Source: Przewalskia tangutica (Eukaryota > Streptophyta > Magnoliopsida > Solanales > Solanaceae). From it: 64,000 nt of DNA. Under the pieces are notes generated by a model that saw only the letters and a program-made list of their open reading frames with translations, ran no database searches and was not told the origin of the DNA. Location of the stretch: contig CM056738.1 of NCBI GenBank assembly GCA_029844215.1, positions 64,199,593 through 64,263,592 on the forward strand. The letters are read 5' to 3'. Made by a program: the position numbers and the translations under genes. Positions 33,980-46,480 of the stretch are shown in pieces (the stretch's first letter is position 1; each line of letters begins with the position of its first letter).

Positions 33980-35065
33980 ATGCCTCCGCGCAAGGCAACC
34001 CGGGCCCAGAAGGGCAAGGCAGCAGAGGAAGATACGAGTAGAGCAGCGGCAGTCTCTACAGAGACCACAGTACCTGAGCCTCCAGTCCTACAGGCTGGGG
34101 CAGATGAGATGGGTTACAAGGAGATGGCCCAGTTAATGGCCAGGGTTGTGGCCAGACTTGAGGATAAGCTGGACGCAGCAGTTCCAGTCCCAGTAGCACC
34201 CGTAGTTCACCCCCGAGCAGACAGTTTGAGATTACGGGATTTTCTGAGGTGTAACCCGCCAGAGTTTTATGGGTCGAGGCCTGAGGATGATCCGCAGGAG
34301 TTCATCCGGCGATTCTGTGATCATGAGAGTGATCAAGGCATCGGAGACCGAGTCGGTGGTCCTAGGTTCGCATCGGCTGCGTGATACCGCAGTCGACTGG
34401 TTTGATTCGTGGGAGCTGTCCCGGGGAGAGCATGCACTTCCAGCTTTATGGGACGAGTTCTCAGAGGCCTTTCTTGCACATTTCTTGCCTCCACAGATGA
34501 GGAGGGCTCGGGCCGACAGATTTTTGGGGTTGCGGCAGAATCAGCGCATGCGTCTGGAGTACAATGTGGAGTTCGACTCATTGGCGAGACGTCCCGCATT
34601 AGTAGCTAGTATGGAGGATCGAGTGCACCGATATGTTCTGTGGCTCGATGATTACCTAGCAGAGAGTTGTTCGGTGTAGCTCTTCACCGCATGGACATTG
34701 CCCGCATGCAGCTTATGCACTTGGAGGTGAGGCGGAGAAATCGACGGAATAACCAAGGTCAGCAGAAGAGGGCCAGAACAGCAGGGTCCTTTGGTGACTT
34801 TCGAGGCGGACCGCCTCAACAGCAGACTAGTTATGCGCCTCCGCCAGTACAGAGTGGTCCTCCACAATCTTCAGAGCACCCAGAGTATTCGGGAGCGGTC
34901 GGGGCTCGAAGGGTTCAGATTTTCGAGAGAGCAGAGTGTTAGCCAAAGCCACCCTACCTCGTTGTGACATTGTGGTAGACTCGCGGTGAGTGTCGTGCTA
35001 GTCAGGAGTTTGTTTTACATGACCAGCGGGGCTATTTTGGGAGAAATTGTCCGACTGTGGGTAGC
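33980..35065 (+). pseudogene. gag: gag of B1, broken by two frameshifts
   Basis: It starts MPPRKATRAQKGKAAEED with a basic N-terminus, followed by a Pro/Ala-rich part and the capsid start HPRADSLRLRDFLRCNPPEF. Near 34320 the frame shifts, and the Retrotrans_gag-type core (IKASETESVVLGSHRLRD, DWFDSWELS, FLPPQMRRARADRFLGL) continues in another frame to a stop at 34679. From about 34667 the original frame resumes with RMDIARMQ and the linker SFGDFRGGPPQQQ, ending at 34942. Beyond it a zinc-knuckle remnant (GYFGRNCPT, about 35030-35065) is visible. Gag would form the virus-like particle; this copy would give only truncated pieces. Confidence 0.85.
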
Positions 35066-35953
35066 TGGTAGATAGCACGCACTCACGGATCGGGCCGGTT
35101 CTTCACCTCCCATAGTCAGCAGATGTTCATACACCGGCGCCACGTGAGGTCGCGGTGGAAGTTCCCGATTTTAGCGGTCCTCTGAATCGCCTATTTTCAG
35201 GTATATCCTTAACCCTCTAGAGTTTTTGTATGTATTGATGATGTGATGATGTGTTTAGTGTTATGTTCGGATAACGTTGTGCTAAAACGTGATGTAAAAC
35301 CTGGTTGTGAGAAGGGTAAGCTTGAGGGTGAGAAAATGATGAACCTTAGAATATTACGTTGAGACCTTAGATGTAAGGCCGTCTTGAGTACAGATTTTGC
35401 AAGTGATCCTTTCGGAGTGCATTTTTATGCCTAGAACGTTTTGTGTGATAAAATCCGGTAGTGTGTAATGGAAGTGGTAGCTTTCATGACGACCAGATAG
35501 GTAAGATTGTTCGGATCGGAACAAGAGCTTGACGCGTAAGTGGGTCGGGGCCATGTTGAGGGCCAACCCGCGCCGTTTCAAAGTGGGTCAAGATCGGGTG
35601 GTCCCGCGGTGGTAGGTCACGAGGGTGCTAGGCCCATGATTAGATAACCATCGTATGAGTTCGTGGATTTGTTCGACCAGAGGCGGATCGTGAAGGCCGG
35701 GAATGGCCTTAAGGGAGATTGAAGCTAGTAAGATGACCAAGTTTGGAGGTTGTGACTCCAAAGTATTGGGAACTGAAGCGATGACTGAAGTGTGGTACGT
35801 ATACTAGAAGAGTTCAAGTGTCAGAAGCGGCACGACGAGTAAAAGGGAAGAGAACGTGTGATATTTCGTGGCGGTGTGGCGTTGGCAACTTGTTAGAAGA
35901 ACCGTTATCTGTTCGAGAAGGAACATTCGACGAATGTTTCTAAGAGGGGAGAA
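35066..35953 (+). other. B1 interior 3' part, no gene
   Basis: No pol similarity is seen. It holds the shared module (35614-35708), a hairpin AACATTCG-A-CGAATGTT (35922-35938) and a polypurine tract TAAGAGGGGAGAA (35941-35953), less pure than in other elements. Confidence 0.75.
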
Positions 35954-36162
35954 TGTTATACCCGTATTTCTAGAGTATGTACGTGAGGGCGTACGTATAC
36001 AATTTGAGCCTTAAAGTTGGCTAGTTTCGAAATTTGTACACAACACCCGAGAGGAGTCGTTTTTCGACGAAACGTTTCCACAGCTTTCGAAGGGAAAATT
36101 CCGGCTATGTCATTAATAATTTTTGCGGATTTTTCAGAGGCGAAACATTTTGGACCAGCGGA

Positions 36163-36367
36163 GGGTGGCATGTGTCACCCTCACATCAAAGAGGTTGACG
36201 GCAATTGGCTAAGTCTTGCACGTTTTTGTGCTAAAAATGTGGTCAAGGGTTAGGTAGGATATTTTGGGTAGATGGATAAGGTAGCACATGGCTTAATCTT
36301 GGCCTTACACTTGCTATGCACTTGTCTTCATCTTGCCATTGGTTGGCCTTCACTTGACCTATAAATA
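36163..36367 (+). promoter_or_regulatory. U3 promoter core of B1 3' LTR
   Basis: GGGTGGCATGTGTCACCC (36163-36180) and a TATA box TATAAATA (36360-36367). Confidence 0.58.
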
Positions 36368-38659
36368 CCTCTCAGTGATGAACTTTCTTCATCCAAAAAT
36401 TGAGCAATCTTTCTAAGTCTCAAACCCTCCCTCTCCTCTTGTGATCTCGTCCACCACACACCCCTCCCCCTCTTGAAGGCCCCTTGGCCGAAACCCACCC
36501 TCCCCTCAGAGGCTTGGCCGTGGGTACATACCCCTAGCCTAGTTGTCTCGTATAAATACCCCTTGTTGTGGTATAGAAATACTCTCCTAGTATTGTTGTT
36601 ATGTCCAAATACCTTGGCCCAAATACCTTGTAGTATTCCCAAAGTTACACTTGTACAAAAGCCTAAAATACTATTATACTTCCCTCAGTCACAAAAATGA
36701 AACCCTAAGTAAATCTTCACCCATAGTTGAAGTTATAAGTATAAGTTGGTTAGAACTTCTAAGGGTTGGTTGGAGCGGGTCGAAGCGCACGGAGTAGGAG
36801 CTAAACCTTGCTCAGGATCGACATTTAAACTCGGATAATTTTGGGCTTATCGAGGTAAACACTCTTGACCTTCTATTGTAATTGGAAATTACATATTGTA
36901 GAAATATATAGTTGAAGTATACTATATATAGAACTGAACATTATAATTGTGCGGCAATGTCTTTTGACTTAAGCCTGAATAATACTTACGGCAATGTCTT
37001 GCGACTTATGCCTGAATTTAAAGAAGAGAATCGAATCTGTAATTGCATGGGTATCAGACATGTGAGACTTGTGTAGCATTAATGTGTAGTAGAATTGTAC
37101 ACGTCCGGTTAGACATGTTAACCCCCGGTTGGCTTGTAGCCGCCTCGATAGAGAGGAGATTTACGCTGTTGGGGGAGAGTCGCCGAATTTTCTGTAGAAT
37201 ATTCTACGTCGGATCTAAAAGATATTAATAGGCGCTTTGTGGCCTCTATAGGTTGTAGTACTACGTGTGGAGTGATCTGCTTGACTGAGTGTGTAGCAGA
37301 CGGTTTGCCAGTACTTGAGCGTTTTGCTATTAGTCGATACTCGTCGCGAGGTATGTGAACCTCTTCCTATCTGTTCTAGCATGATATGTGTATAACTATG
37401 TAGTACGGTAGTGACGCATACGTGTTAAATGTATTTGATTGCCTTTAAACATAAAGTGTTATAACAACTTTATGTAAATGAGAAATGCTTTGTGGTTTTT
37501 AAAAGATAACTGATTTGACTTATAACCGACTTGTTGTAAAAGAACCTTGAAGTATTCTAAGAGATTAAGAAACCTTTTTGAAAGAAGTGTATACTTGGTT
37601 TGAAAACATAAAAGTTATACCAGCTTTATGAGAAGTTAGGTGTAACGCCCAAGAGAGATAAAAAGAATGGTTTAATGGTTTAGAAGTTAAGAGACTTGAC
37701 TTAATATGGATGTTTGTGTGAAACCTCATTCGTGAGTAATGAGTACTTGGTTTTGTGGAAGGAATAATGTTTTACTGATTTCGGAAATCAGAATGTGTGT
37801 CGACAAACCACTGCAGCGTTAATAAAGGAAAATGTATTGAATAATTAAGTATTATTAAAACCAGTAGAAACCTCCATCTGCATAGAAGCTAAGATGAGAC
37901 AAAATGATATTACATTTTCTAGATCATGGCTGCTTAATAAGATTGATTATGAACAAGAATAACCTACTCGCCAGTAGTATATGTCACTCAATTGTTTTAA
38001 AAGAGATTAAGACATTGAACTATGAAACTTTTCAAAAAGAGACTTGCGTAATTAAAATTAGGCAAACTGGAACCTTAGGGAAAAGAAAGGCATTGTGTTG
38101 TCTTAAAATGGTTTAAAACATAAAGTGTTATAACAGCTTTATGGGAAGTTGGTTATAACGACTTTATGAAAACAAAAGAAGGGTTTTTATCATTGGTTTT
38201 AATGTGGTAACTTGACTTTAAAAGGAAAAGTGTTTTGGTCTAAAAATAAGGCACAGTGTTGCCTTAATTTGATTTTTAAAAATGAAAGTATGGAAGTTGT
38301 TTTGGTTTACTTAAAGGATGTAAGTCACTCTATTTTATACTACGGGTAGCGGGTGACTTTTATAAAAAGAATGAATCTCTTAAAAGGAATTTAACGTACG
38401 TAGAACTTTAGGGTTAAAACCCGGACCTTGGCATAAAATGAAAGTACTTTGAGTTGTTGTGAAACCTGCCTATGCTTGTTGTTGTGAAACTTGCCTATGC
38501 TTGTCGTGATAGCCTTTGTTGTGCAAGAATTGTGTTTCTATACTACCGCGCCTCTCGATGGAGGGTCGGTTGACTTGTTGAGAACTTACTTGACATGCCA
38601 GCGACGAAGAAATTCCACGCACGCTTCTCGTTGATTGTGTTACTTTTGCTAATCGCTTT

Positions 38660-39060
38660 GGACATACTGACACGATGCGTAGCGCACGGGTATGCTTCCA
38701 TTTTGATATCGCTTTATTGTTTCCTTTGGGCATATCGACCACGCGTAGCGCACGTATGTTTCCATTTGGAATGCCGCTTTATTGTTTCCTTTGGGCATCT
38801 CGACACGACGCGTAGCGCACGTATGTTTCCATTTGGAAAGCTGTTTTATTGTTTCCTTTGGGCATATCGACACGATGCGTAGCGCACGGGTATGTTTCAT
38901 TTGGAAAGTTGTTTTATTGTTTCCCTTTGGGCATACTGACACGATGCGTAGCGCACGGGTATGTTTCCATTTGGAAAGTTGTCTTATTGTTTCCCTTTGG
39001 ACATACTGACACGATGCGTAGCGCACGGGTATGCTCCCATTTGGATTGTTGTCTTGTTGA
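38660..39060 (+). repeat. About 67-base tandem repeats in B1 3' LTR
   Basis: Six copies begin near 38660, 38727, 38794, 38860, 38926 and 38997, with the unit GACACGATGCGTAGCGCACG...CATTTGGAAAG...TTTATTGTTTCC. It corresponds to the array at 32790-33175. Confidence 0.93.
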
Positions 39061-39655
39061 TATCAGATCATGATCGCCGGCGGTGAGAAGGAATTCCACG
39101 CACGAGTGATGATTTGGAGGCGTGAGTCCACGACCTAATATATTTGTTTATATGTTGTATCGTAGTTTGGTTATCATACATGTCTCCCGCTTTATATAGA
39201 TCGCTATGATTTCATTTCTGATTTTACGCTTTCACATACTTGGTACTGTTATCGACCTCCTTCGGGGCTGCGTTCATGCCGCAGTAAGTACATCGTGTCG
39301 ATCCCCGCTTTTAGGATCACCTTTCAGCGTATTGTGAAGATCCTTTCCTTAGGATGCTTATCTGTTGGGATGTCTTCCCTGATTTGTAGGTTCTTGTACA
39401 TTCAGGGGTATGGCGGGCCCCGTCCGTCATAGTTGTTGTAAATCTTAAGTGCAGCCTAATTGTAGGCGTGGTTTGTAAAGGATAACTGTCGGGTTTTATG
39501 TATATATACCAAGGCAAGCTTGGGTTGGCCTGTTTATTTATTATGTCTCTCATTTCATGTGTAAAGTTTTTATTTCCGCTGGATTTCTCTGATGTTGTAT
39601 CACTAGGGTGCCCGGGGTAAGGCACCAGTCACGGGCTCGGATTCGGGTCGTGACA

Positions 39656-41487
39656 GGTTAGAAGAATGGTTTTCTCTAGTAATGTAAACAAAGAAATGAC
39701 TTGAAATAAGGAAAGGCAATTTCATTTGAAGGTATCAATTGCTTAAAGTTTTAAAGTAAGGGTCACTTGATTTAGAAGCCTAGCAATGTATTTCTAAAAA
39801 TGTAGTGACTTGTTTGAAATGTAGACATGCCTTGATACTACGGATGTTAGTATCTTGGGGTTTTATATGAAAATGAGTCTTTTGAAAAGAATGGAAATAC
39901 GTAGTACTTTGGGTTAAATTCCCGGATTTTTATGTGAAACGAAAAGTGCCTTGAGTATATAAAATGAAAGTCTAAAGATTTTATGAACTTGCCTATGCTT
40001 GCTTATGATAGCCTTGAGTATAAGTATTATATGTTTTCTCTGCCGTGACTCTCAGTTGGAGGGCCGGCTGTCTTGTTGTGAATTTACTTGGACGTACCGA
40101 CAGTGACAGAGGTTTCCACGGGTATGCTTCCATTGTGATTGATCCTTGGACATGCTTATACGATGTGAGATTCCGGGGCATGCGACCAGGATGCGGGTTA
40201 GATTCCCGGATTGTTTTTATTACTCCTTAGACATGCTTATACGATGAGGGATTCTGGGGCATGCGACCAGGAGGCGAGTTAGATTCCCGGATTTGTTTTA
40301 TTACCCCATGACCATGCTTATATGATGAGGGATTCCGGGGCATGCAACCATGTTATATACGATTATTACTCCATGGACTAGCACCCCATGAAGACATGTA
40401 CCCGAGATGAGGGATTCCACGGGCATGTTATATACGATTATTACTCCATGGACTACTCCCCGTGAAGACATGTACCCGAGATGAGTGATTTCACGGGCAT
40501 GTTATATACGATTATTACCCCATGGATTAGCTCTCCATGAAGTCTTGTACCCGAGATGAGGGATTCCACTGGAATGAGATATATATATATATTGCATATG
40601 TGTACGCAACGGTGAGGTAGGATGCCACGCGCGTCACATGGTTATATTTTACACTTACTACCGTGATGATGGGATTCCACGAGCGGGGATATATATATGG
40701 ATTGTATGTGTGTACGCCGACAGTGTGGTAGGATGCCACGGGAGCCTCACATGGTTATATTTTACACTTATAGCTGTCGGCAGTGATGGGGGATTCCACG
40801 GGCACGCTTTGATATTTGTGGGCTTGAGACCCTTACTGGATTGTGTGATGATATTTGAGGGCTTGTGTCCATAGCCCTGGTGTGACTATTGTTCATGTGT
40901 TGAAATAGTCTGTACAAGGTAAAACGGACTTTCATTACTTTCACTTCGGCAAGACACAGTGTACTGTTATTTTGGTTATCATACATGTCTCCAGCTTTAT
41001 TATAGACTGTTATGATTTCATTACTGATTTTCGCCACATACTTGGTACATATTTCGTACTGACCTCCTTCGGGGGACTGCGTTCATGCCACAGGTTGAGG
41101 TACATAGCTTGCTGATCCTCATTCTTAGGATCACTGTTCAGATGGTTGGGAAGCTCCATTATTTCGGAGGCTTTGTATTTTGGTACAGTTCCCTGAGGTT
41201 GTAAATTTTGTACATTAAGGGGTATGGCGGGGCCCTGTCCCATCACAGTTGTTACGTCAAAACTCTTAGAGGTCTGTAGTCATATATTGTGGGTCGCTTT
41301 GTAAAAAAAAGAAGAGGTACTGCTTTTGGTTTTACGTAGTTTATGTATCCAGGAAGGTAGCCTTATCGGCTAACCTGTTATTTATTTCCTGTTAAGTTTA
41401 TGTATGTTACGCTGATTATCTCTGATGTATACATGTAAGGGTGCCCATGTAGGGCACCAGTCGCGGGCCCGCGGTCGGGTCGTGGCA
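39656..41487 (+). repeat. A 3' LTR, second part
   Basis: It resumes after B1 with GGTTA (39656-39660), matches 15000-16856, and ends GGTCGTGGCA. About three 75-base repeats are at 40354-40560, a short TA run at 40578-40592 and two 120-base repeats at 40600-40810. Confidence 0.92.
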
Positions 41488-44400
41488 GTAATGACCCAAC
41501 CCCGGGCCCGCGACTGGTGCCCTACCTGGGCACCCCTTACAGGTATACATCAGAGAATAGCAGCGGAACATACATAAACTCATAAGATACTTAGACAATA
41601 AAAATAACAACAGGCTAGCCGATAAGGCCACCTTCCGTGAAAATATACATAACCCAAAAATATAATAGTTACATCTTTGTTCTTACAACCCAATCCACAA
41701 GATATGACTACAAACCTCTAAGAATAACAACCGTGATGGGACAGGGCCCCTCCATACCCCTGAATGTACATCAACCTACAACATCAGGGAAACCGTACCA
41801 AAATACAAGCCTCCGGAGAAATGGAGCTTCTGACAACTGATCAGTGATCCTAGGAATGAGGATCCACCACCTGCTTACCCCTACCTACGGCATGAACGCA
41901 GCCCCCGAGGAAAGGGGGTCAGTACAATAGATGTACCAAGTATGTAAAACTGTAAGTACTGAAATGAAATCATAACGTCTAAAATAAAGATGGAGACATG
42001 TATGATAACTCAAATAACAGTACAATGTGCCTTACTAACAATGAGAGTAATCAAGAGTATACTTTACTGCATAAAAATAGGAGGCACATGATCAAAGTAG
42101 GGCCACCCGCCCGTAGTATCATTAAGCAATCCTACTCCTGGGACTATTTCAGCCGCATAGGTCTTGTGGACCCGCAATGAGGTCATCTGCCTCGCATGGG
42201 ACTATTTCACCCACATAGGACTATTTCACCCGCATGGGCCCGGTGGGCCCGCAATGTGTACAAACGCCGCACTCGTATCATGGGTAGCAAATCCATGGAA
42301 TAAGTAGTAACCCGGGGGTTTACCCCGCAAGAATTACATAGCCTAGCACAACTGGCTATCATATATAACATAAGCACTACCGGCTTATCATACATGACAT
42401 AAGCACCACCGACTTATCATACATAACATAAGCAAGTTAAGAAATTCCCTAACTTCTTATTAGTCTTATTTATATACACTCTCATTTTAGTTTACTTAAG
42501 GCACTAACATGTCATTATAAAATCCGGGAATTTAACCCAAAGTACTATGTACCTTTATCCTTTTAAAAATGACACTTTCTTGTATAAAATCCCCATGATA
42601 CTAACACCCGTAGTATCAAGGCTTGTCTACTTTTCAAACAAGTCACTATACCTTTAGAAATACATTTCAAGGCTTTAAAACCAAGTAACTTCTACTTTCA
42701 CAACCTAGGCAACTCGTGCCTATAAATCAAGTAGACATTCTCTTAACTTTACATAAAGCCGTTATAACTAACTTCCCATAAAGACATTATAACTCTTTAT
42801 GTTTTAGACAATTACATTCTTTTTATAACCAAGAGACTTATACTTTTAAAAACCAAGTATCATATACTTTCAAAATACTTCAAGTCTCTTAACTTTAGAA
42901 ATCAAATTTCCTAACTTTAGAATAGTTCAAGGAATCAATACTTTCCAAATCAAGTATTATATACATTTTCAAGTCAAGAAATCTTTGTTTACCTTATTAG
43001 AATAAACCATTCTTTTTACTTTCCATAAAGTTATTAACCAACTTTATGCTTTTGAAACCAAGGCATTTCTATCCTTTAAACACAAGTGAGTTAATTCTCT
43101 AACTCAACCAACTTGGACATCCTTAAAACAAGTCAAGGATATCAAATGAAACTAAATTCATTTAAATCTCGTACGTCTACCGTACTATACATTTACAACT
43201 ACTCATGCTCAAGAGATAAGAAAGTTCCACATACCTCTTTGGTTCAATCCACTTGCTAAGTCCAATGTGTCGTACGTAGTATGTCAACCTATAATGACCA
43301 TAATACGTCTATTAACTACTAGCTTCAAACGTAGAATATTCTAAGTGTAAAGTCACCAAATTCTACGGAAAATCAGGCAGCAGTTTCTTTGTTTCTACGT
43401 ACTTTTCCACCTTTTTCAAGGCCCGAATTCAATAACCAAACATGCCACATTTAAGGCTCAACAATGTAGCTAACAAAAGGGGATTACACGCCTAACAGGA
43501 CGTGTAAAATTCTGCCCCACAATTGATATCAAACTAGTCCAAAAGACAATGTCATTCTCGGCAATTTGAGGTACAACAACACAAAGTCTTTTCCAATTAT
43601 TTTTCAATCTAAGTTGTTTAGTCTAACATGCTATATAGTCGCAATCGATTATAACAACTACAATCTTCAATTAGATAACATGCGACGATTATAGTTATCG
43701 ACCAAATTGTATTTCAATTTCAAATGGATAACAAGGTCATTTCGGATTTAGGCTTCCAATATCCATAACACTTATAAATATCCAATACATATATCTCATG
43801 CTTGTTAAAATGTATAACTACAACAATATGTAATCTTATAACACTAAGAGAACAAGATTGTTACCTTGACAAGTCTTAATCTGACTTCAAGATCTGAAGT
43901 CGCTCCTTCGCAACTTAGCTCCTTTCCTTGACACTCCAATCCGCCACTTGAAGCCCTTAGAAGTTCACAAACAACTTTCCTTCAATTTCCAATCCAAACC
44001 TATGAAAGCGACTTAGGTTTTCACCTTGTGACTAATGCAAAAATGACATTTTTCCGGGATATTTCTATTGAGATACCCTTACAATACCCTTAGCAACCTT
44101 GGTTTAAAGTATTGTGAATTGTGGACAACAAACGAAAAATTTCTTGTTCTTCTCTTGCCCAAACCCGAGAGCTCCCTCTCAAGTCTTCAAATTTTTCTAA
44201 TTTTTCTTTAAGTGTTAAAGACTTGTCTTGCACTATGGATGAATATATAACCAAATGGAGGGTTAAGATTATAACACTTGTGAGGTTTGGATGAATTTCA
44301 TTTAAAAATCTAGTCAAGTGGCCCTTTGACTTAGTCAATATTATCAAGCTCTAGCCTAGCAAGACTTGATCATCCTTGATTTGGTCAAATGACCTTCCTA

Positions 44401-44586
44401 TCCTTGGTCCATTCAACCAAGACCATACAAGGGGGGGTGACACATGTCACCCTCCCATTCGTCGCAATATTTCATTTCCCGACATTTCCATAATTCCGAT
44501 TAATTTTTTTACTAGTCTCACATCTTAACGTTTTGAGCTCTTACGTACGTTCTTATAAACATGTCCTGGAATTACGGGGTGTAACA
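41488..44586 (-). repeat. C 5' LTR, main part
   Basis: Read on the minus strand it starts TGTTACACCCCGTAATTCC at 44586 and runs to CCGGGGTTGGGTC at 41493. The first five bases, GTAAT, are A's right target duplication. It carries GC-rich repeats at 42170-42290, two 29-base units near 42360-42430 that match D's array, and the conserved terminal block near 41720-42000. Confidence 0.87.
44242..44452 (-). promoter_or_regulatory. U3 promoter core of C 5' LTR
   Basis: The minus strand has GGGTGACATGTGTCACCC (44435-44452) and a TATATATT box (44242-44250). Confidence 0.52.
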
Positions 44587-45493
44587 GGCTGTCCGTCTCG
44601 GAAGTTACCCTGAAACCCTGCCGTCCTGGCCCTCTTGGCCGCCCCGACCGCCGTTCTTCTCTCTATCTTCATACCGCAAATGCGCTCAGTATCCTGGCAA
44701 TATCCATACCTGGCTGAAGGGCCACTCCCAGGCATGCAGTAACCATATAACGGACTAGCCCCATCACATAGCGATGAACTCGGTCAGCCATGTCGGCCAC
44801 AATAGTGAGCGCATACCTGGTCAATGAGTCAAACTTCAGGTTGTACTCTCTGATGGTCCTCCCATTCTGTCTCAATGTCAAGAACCTATCCATGTGGGCT
44901 CTCCTCATCTCAGGAGGCAAAAAGTGATCAAGGAAGGCCTCTGTGAACTCATCCCAAACAGCTGGAGGAGCACCCACACCCCTAGACAGTTCCCATGACT
45001 CAAACCAGTTCAACGTAATATCGCGTAACCGGTAAGAAGCTAGCACAACTGACTCTATTTCCGAGGCCCTAGGTACCTGCATAGTCTGCTGTATCTGTTG
45101 AATGAACTCTTGAGGATCATCCTCAGATCTTGAACCATAGAACTAGGGTGGATTACAACCCAGAAAATCCCGAATCCTTAAACTGTCAGCTCTAGGGTTA
45201 GCTACCTGCTCCTGTCGGCGCTGCCCTGTCACTATGCTAGTCAATAACCTGATATGCTCTCCATAATATCTATACTCTGCCCCTGGTTGAGGGACTGGAG
45301 GCTCAGGTAATTGAACCTCTGGAGTTGCGGCTGCACTCGGCTCCTCTAATACTGTCGGCGTAACTGAACTCGCCGCCTGGGCCACAACCTCAGGCATAGT
45401 CTGGGACTGAGTCCTAGTAACCCTCTGCATAACACTAGCAGCTTCTGCTGCTGCCTTGCCCTTCTGGGCCCTGGTCGTCTTCCGTGGAGGCAT
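44587..45493 (-). pseudogene. gag: gag of G: one nonsense codon, one frameshift, cut by C
   Basis: It starts MPPRKTTRAQKGKAAAEAAS at 45493 and runs in one frame to 44669 with a single stop at 45143-45145, where the family motif PPEFYG reads PP-stop-FYG (GAG to TAG). After it come ASEIESVVLASYRLRDITLN, WFESWELSRG, FLPPEMRRAHMDRFLTLRQN and VHRYVMGLV, a typical Retrotrans_gag capsid domain. Near 44700 a frameshift moves the AKRARTAGFQGNFRDGQP linker into another frame. At 44587 element C interrupts before the zinc knuckles. It is the least damaged gag in the window but is not functional. Confidence 0.88.
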
Positions 45494-45700
45494 AAATGAT
45501 ACATAAGGATAGGTCAGAGAGGATTCAACCTAATAAGATAGCTCTACTGCACGATCTCAGAGAGAGAAAAATGGAAACCAATCCTAAATGTCTTGCAGCC
45601 TCCTGGTTATAGATGTGGTGCACAACACACCGATACCCAAGACTCTAATAAACACGGTCTGTAGACACTTTTTGAGGACTAACTGCACTGATACCACTTT
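45494..45700 (-). other. G leader with primer-binding site
   Basis: The primer site on the minus strand is TGGTATCAGTGCAG (45683-45696), one mismatch from the standard. The 200-base leader to the gag ATG matches that of B1 (33790-33979). Confidence 0.8.
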
Positions 45701-46134
45701 TGTCATGACCCGACCTCGGGCCCACGACTGGTGCCCTACCTGGGCACCCCTCACAGGTATACATCAGAGAATAGCAGCGGAACATACATAAAACTCATAA
45801 AACACTAGTCATAAAATATCAACAGGCTAGCCGATAAGGCCACCTTCCGAAAAAATATACATAAGCCCAAAAGCAGTTACATCTTTCTATTTACAACCCA
45901 ATCCAAAAGATATGACTACAGACCTCTAAGAATTTTTACATTACAATTGTGACGGGACAGGGCCCCGCCATACCACTGAATATACATAAATCTACAACAT
46001 CAGGGAAACCGTACCAAAAGACAAGTCTCCGGAAAAATGGAGCTTTCTGACAACTGATCAGTGATCCTAATAGTGAGGATCCGCAACCTGCTTACCCTTA
46101 CCTGCGGCATGAACGCAGCCCCCGAGGACGGGGG
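45701..46134 (-). repeat. G 5' LTR, 3' end only
   Basis: On the minus strand it ends GGTCATGACA at 45701, with CG changed to CA compared with the usual GTCGTGACA. The conserved terminal block is present. It is interrupted by F at 46134; GGGGG (46130-46134) is the expected F target duplication. Confidence 0.82.
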
Positions 46135-46266
46135 TGTTACACCCCGTATTTGCACGACATGCTTTAAGAACGTACGTAAGAACTCAAAAGTGTTAAGATT
46201 TGAGACTTGTAAAATTTTAGCGGAATTATGAAATTGACGGAAAACGTATTATTGTGACGAATGGGA

Positions 46267-46480
46267 GGGCGACACGTGTCACCCCCCTTAAGTGAGCCTT
46301 GGACGAAATTGAACATGGACAAAAGGGTCATTTGACCCTTGTTAGGAAGACTAGTCTTGCAAGTAGTAAAGCTTGAGAATGTTGACTTGGTCAAGGACCC
46401 ACAAGTCTTGATATTTAATAATACTACATCCAAACCACACATTTGTGCTAATCTCAACCCTCCATGTCCCTTTATTATAC
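46267..46480 (+). promoter_or_regulatory. U3 promoter core of F 5' LTR
   Basis: GGGCGACACGTGTCACCC (46267-46284) contains a full G-box. An AT-rich TTTATTATAC at 46471-46480 stands where other families have their TATA box, though it is a weaker match. Confidence 0.48.

Larger units (their letters stand above)
20535..39655 (+). mobile_element. Element B1: LARD-like retrotransposon with a broken gag, hosting B2
   Basis: 5' LTR 20535-22556 plus 32115-33771, interior 33772-35953, 3' LTR 35954-39655. A perfect 5-base target duplication GGTTA flanks it (20530-20534 and 39656-39660), and removing it restores a continuous A LTR. Excluding B2, the element is about 9.6 kb. The interior has gag remnants but no pol, so it would depend on another element's enzymes. 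Confidence 0.95.
35954..39655 (+). repeat. B1 3' LTR
   Basis: This uninterrupted LTR of 3,702 bases begins TGTTATACCCGTATTTC and ends TTCGGGTCGTGACA, followed by the GGTTA target duplication. It preserves the empty B2 site near 37975. Confidence 0.95.
12709..41487 (+). mobile_element. Element A: non-autonomous retrotransposon carrying B1 and B2 in its 3' LTR
   Basis: 5' LTR 12709-16856, interior 16857-18243, 3' LTR 18244-20534 plus 39656-41487. Removing B1, the two LTRs are 4,148 and about 4,118 bases. The interior of 1,387 bases has no gag or enzyme gene, only a small open frame and an integrase tail scrap. The target duplication is GTCAC on the left and GTAAT on the right (41488-41492), two mismatches, one of them a C-to-T at what would be a CpG. 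The 3' end reads GTCGTGGCA instead of GTCGTGACA. Confidence 0.87.
12035..44586 (-). mobile_element. Element C: minus-strand Ty3/gypsy element, split by A and cut by D
   Basis: From right to left: 5' LTR (41488-44586, then 12703-12708 after 28.8 kb of element A), primer-binding site (12684-12697), and leader plus small open frame (12035-12702). D then interrupts, and the rest of C must lie left of the window. C sits in the gag of G: gag sequence starts directly at 44587 (GGCTG would be one target duplication copy). Read without A, TGTCAC plus GACCCAACCCCGGGCC restores a normal LTR end. Confidence 0.82.
44587..46134 (-). mobile_element. Element G: oldest layer, gag and part of 5' LTR
   Basis: Minus strand: 5' LTR from 46134 (cut by F) to 45701, primer site, leader, gag start at 45493 and gag to 44587, where C is inserted. 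The rest of the interior must lie beyond C, left of the window. The rest of the 5' LTR lies beyond F, right of the window. All other elements here sit inside G directly or indirectly. Confidence 0.85.

Noticed and set aside
38595..39099. Overlapping open frames on both strands in the B1 array, with a repeated hydrophobic peptide
   Set aside because: They result from a tandem unit near a multiple of three without stops. The frames are not kept between sister arrays.
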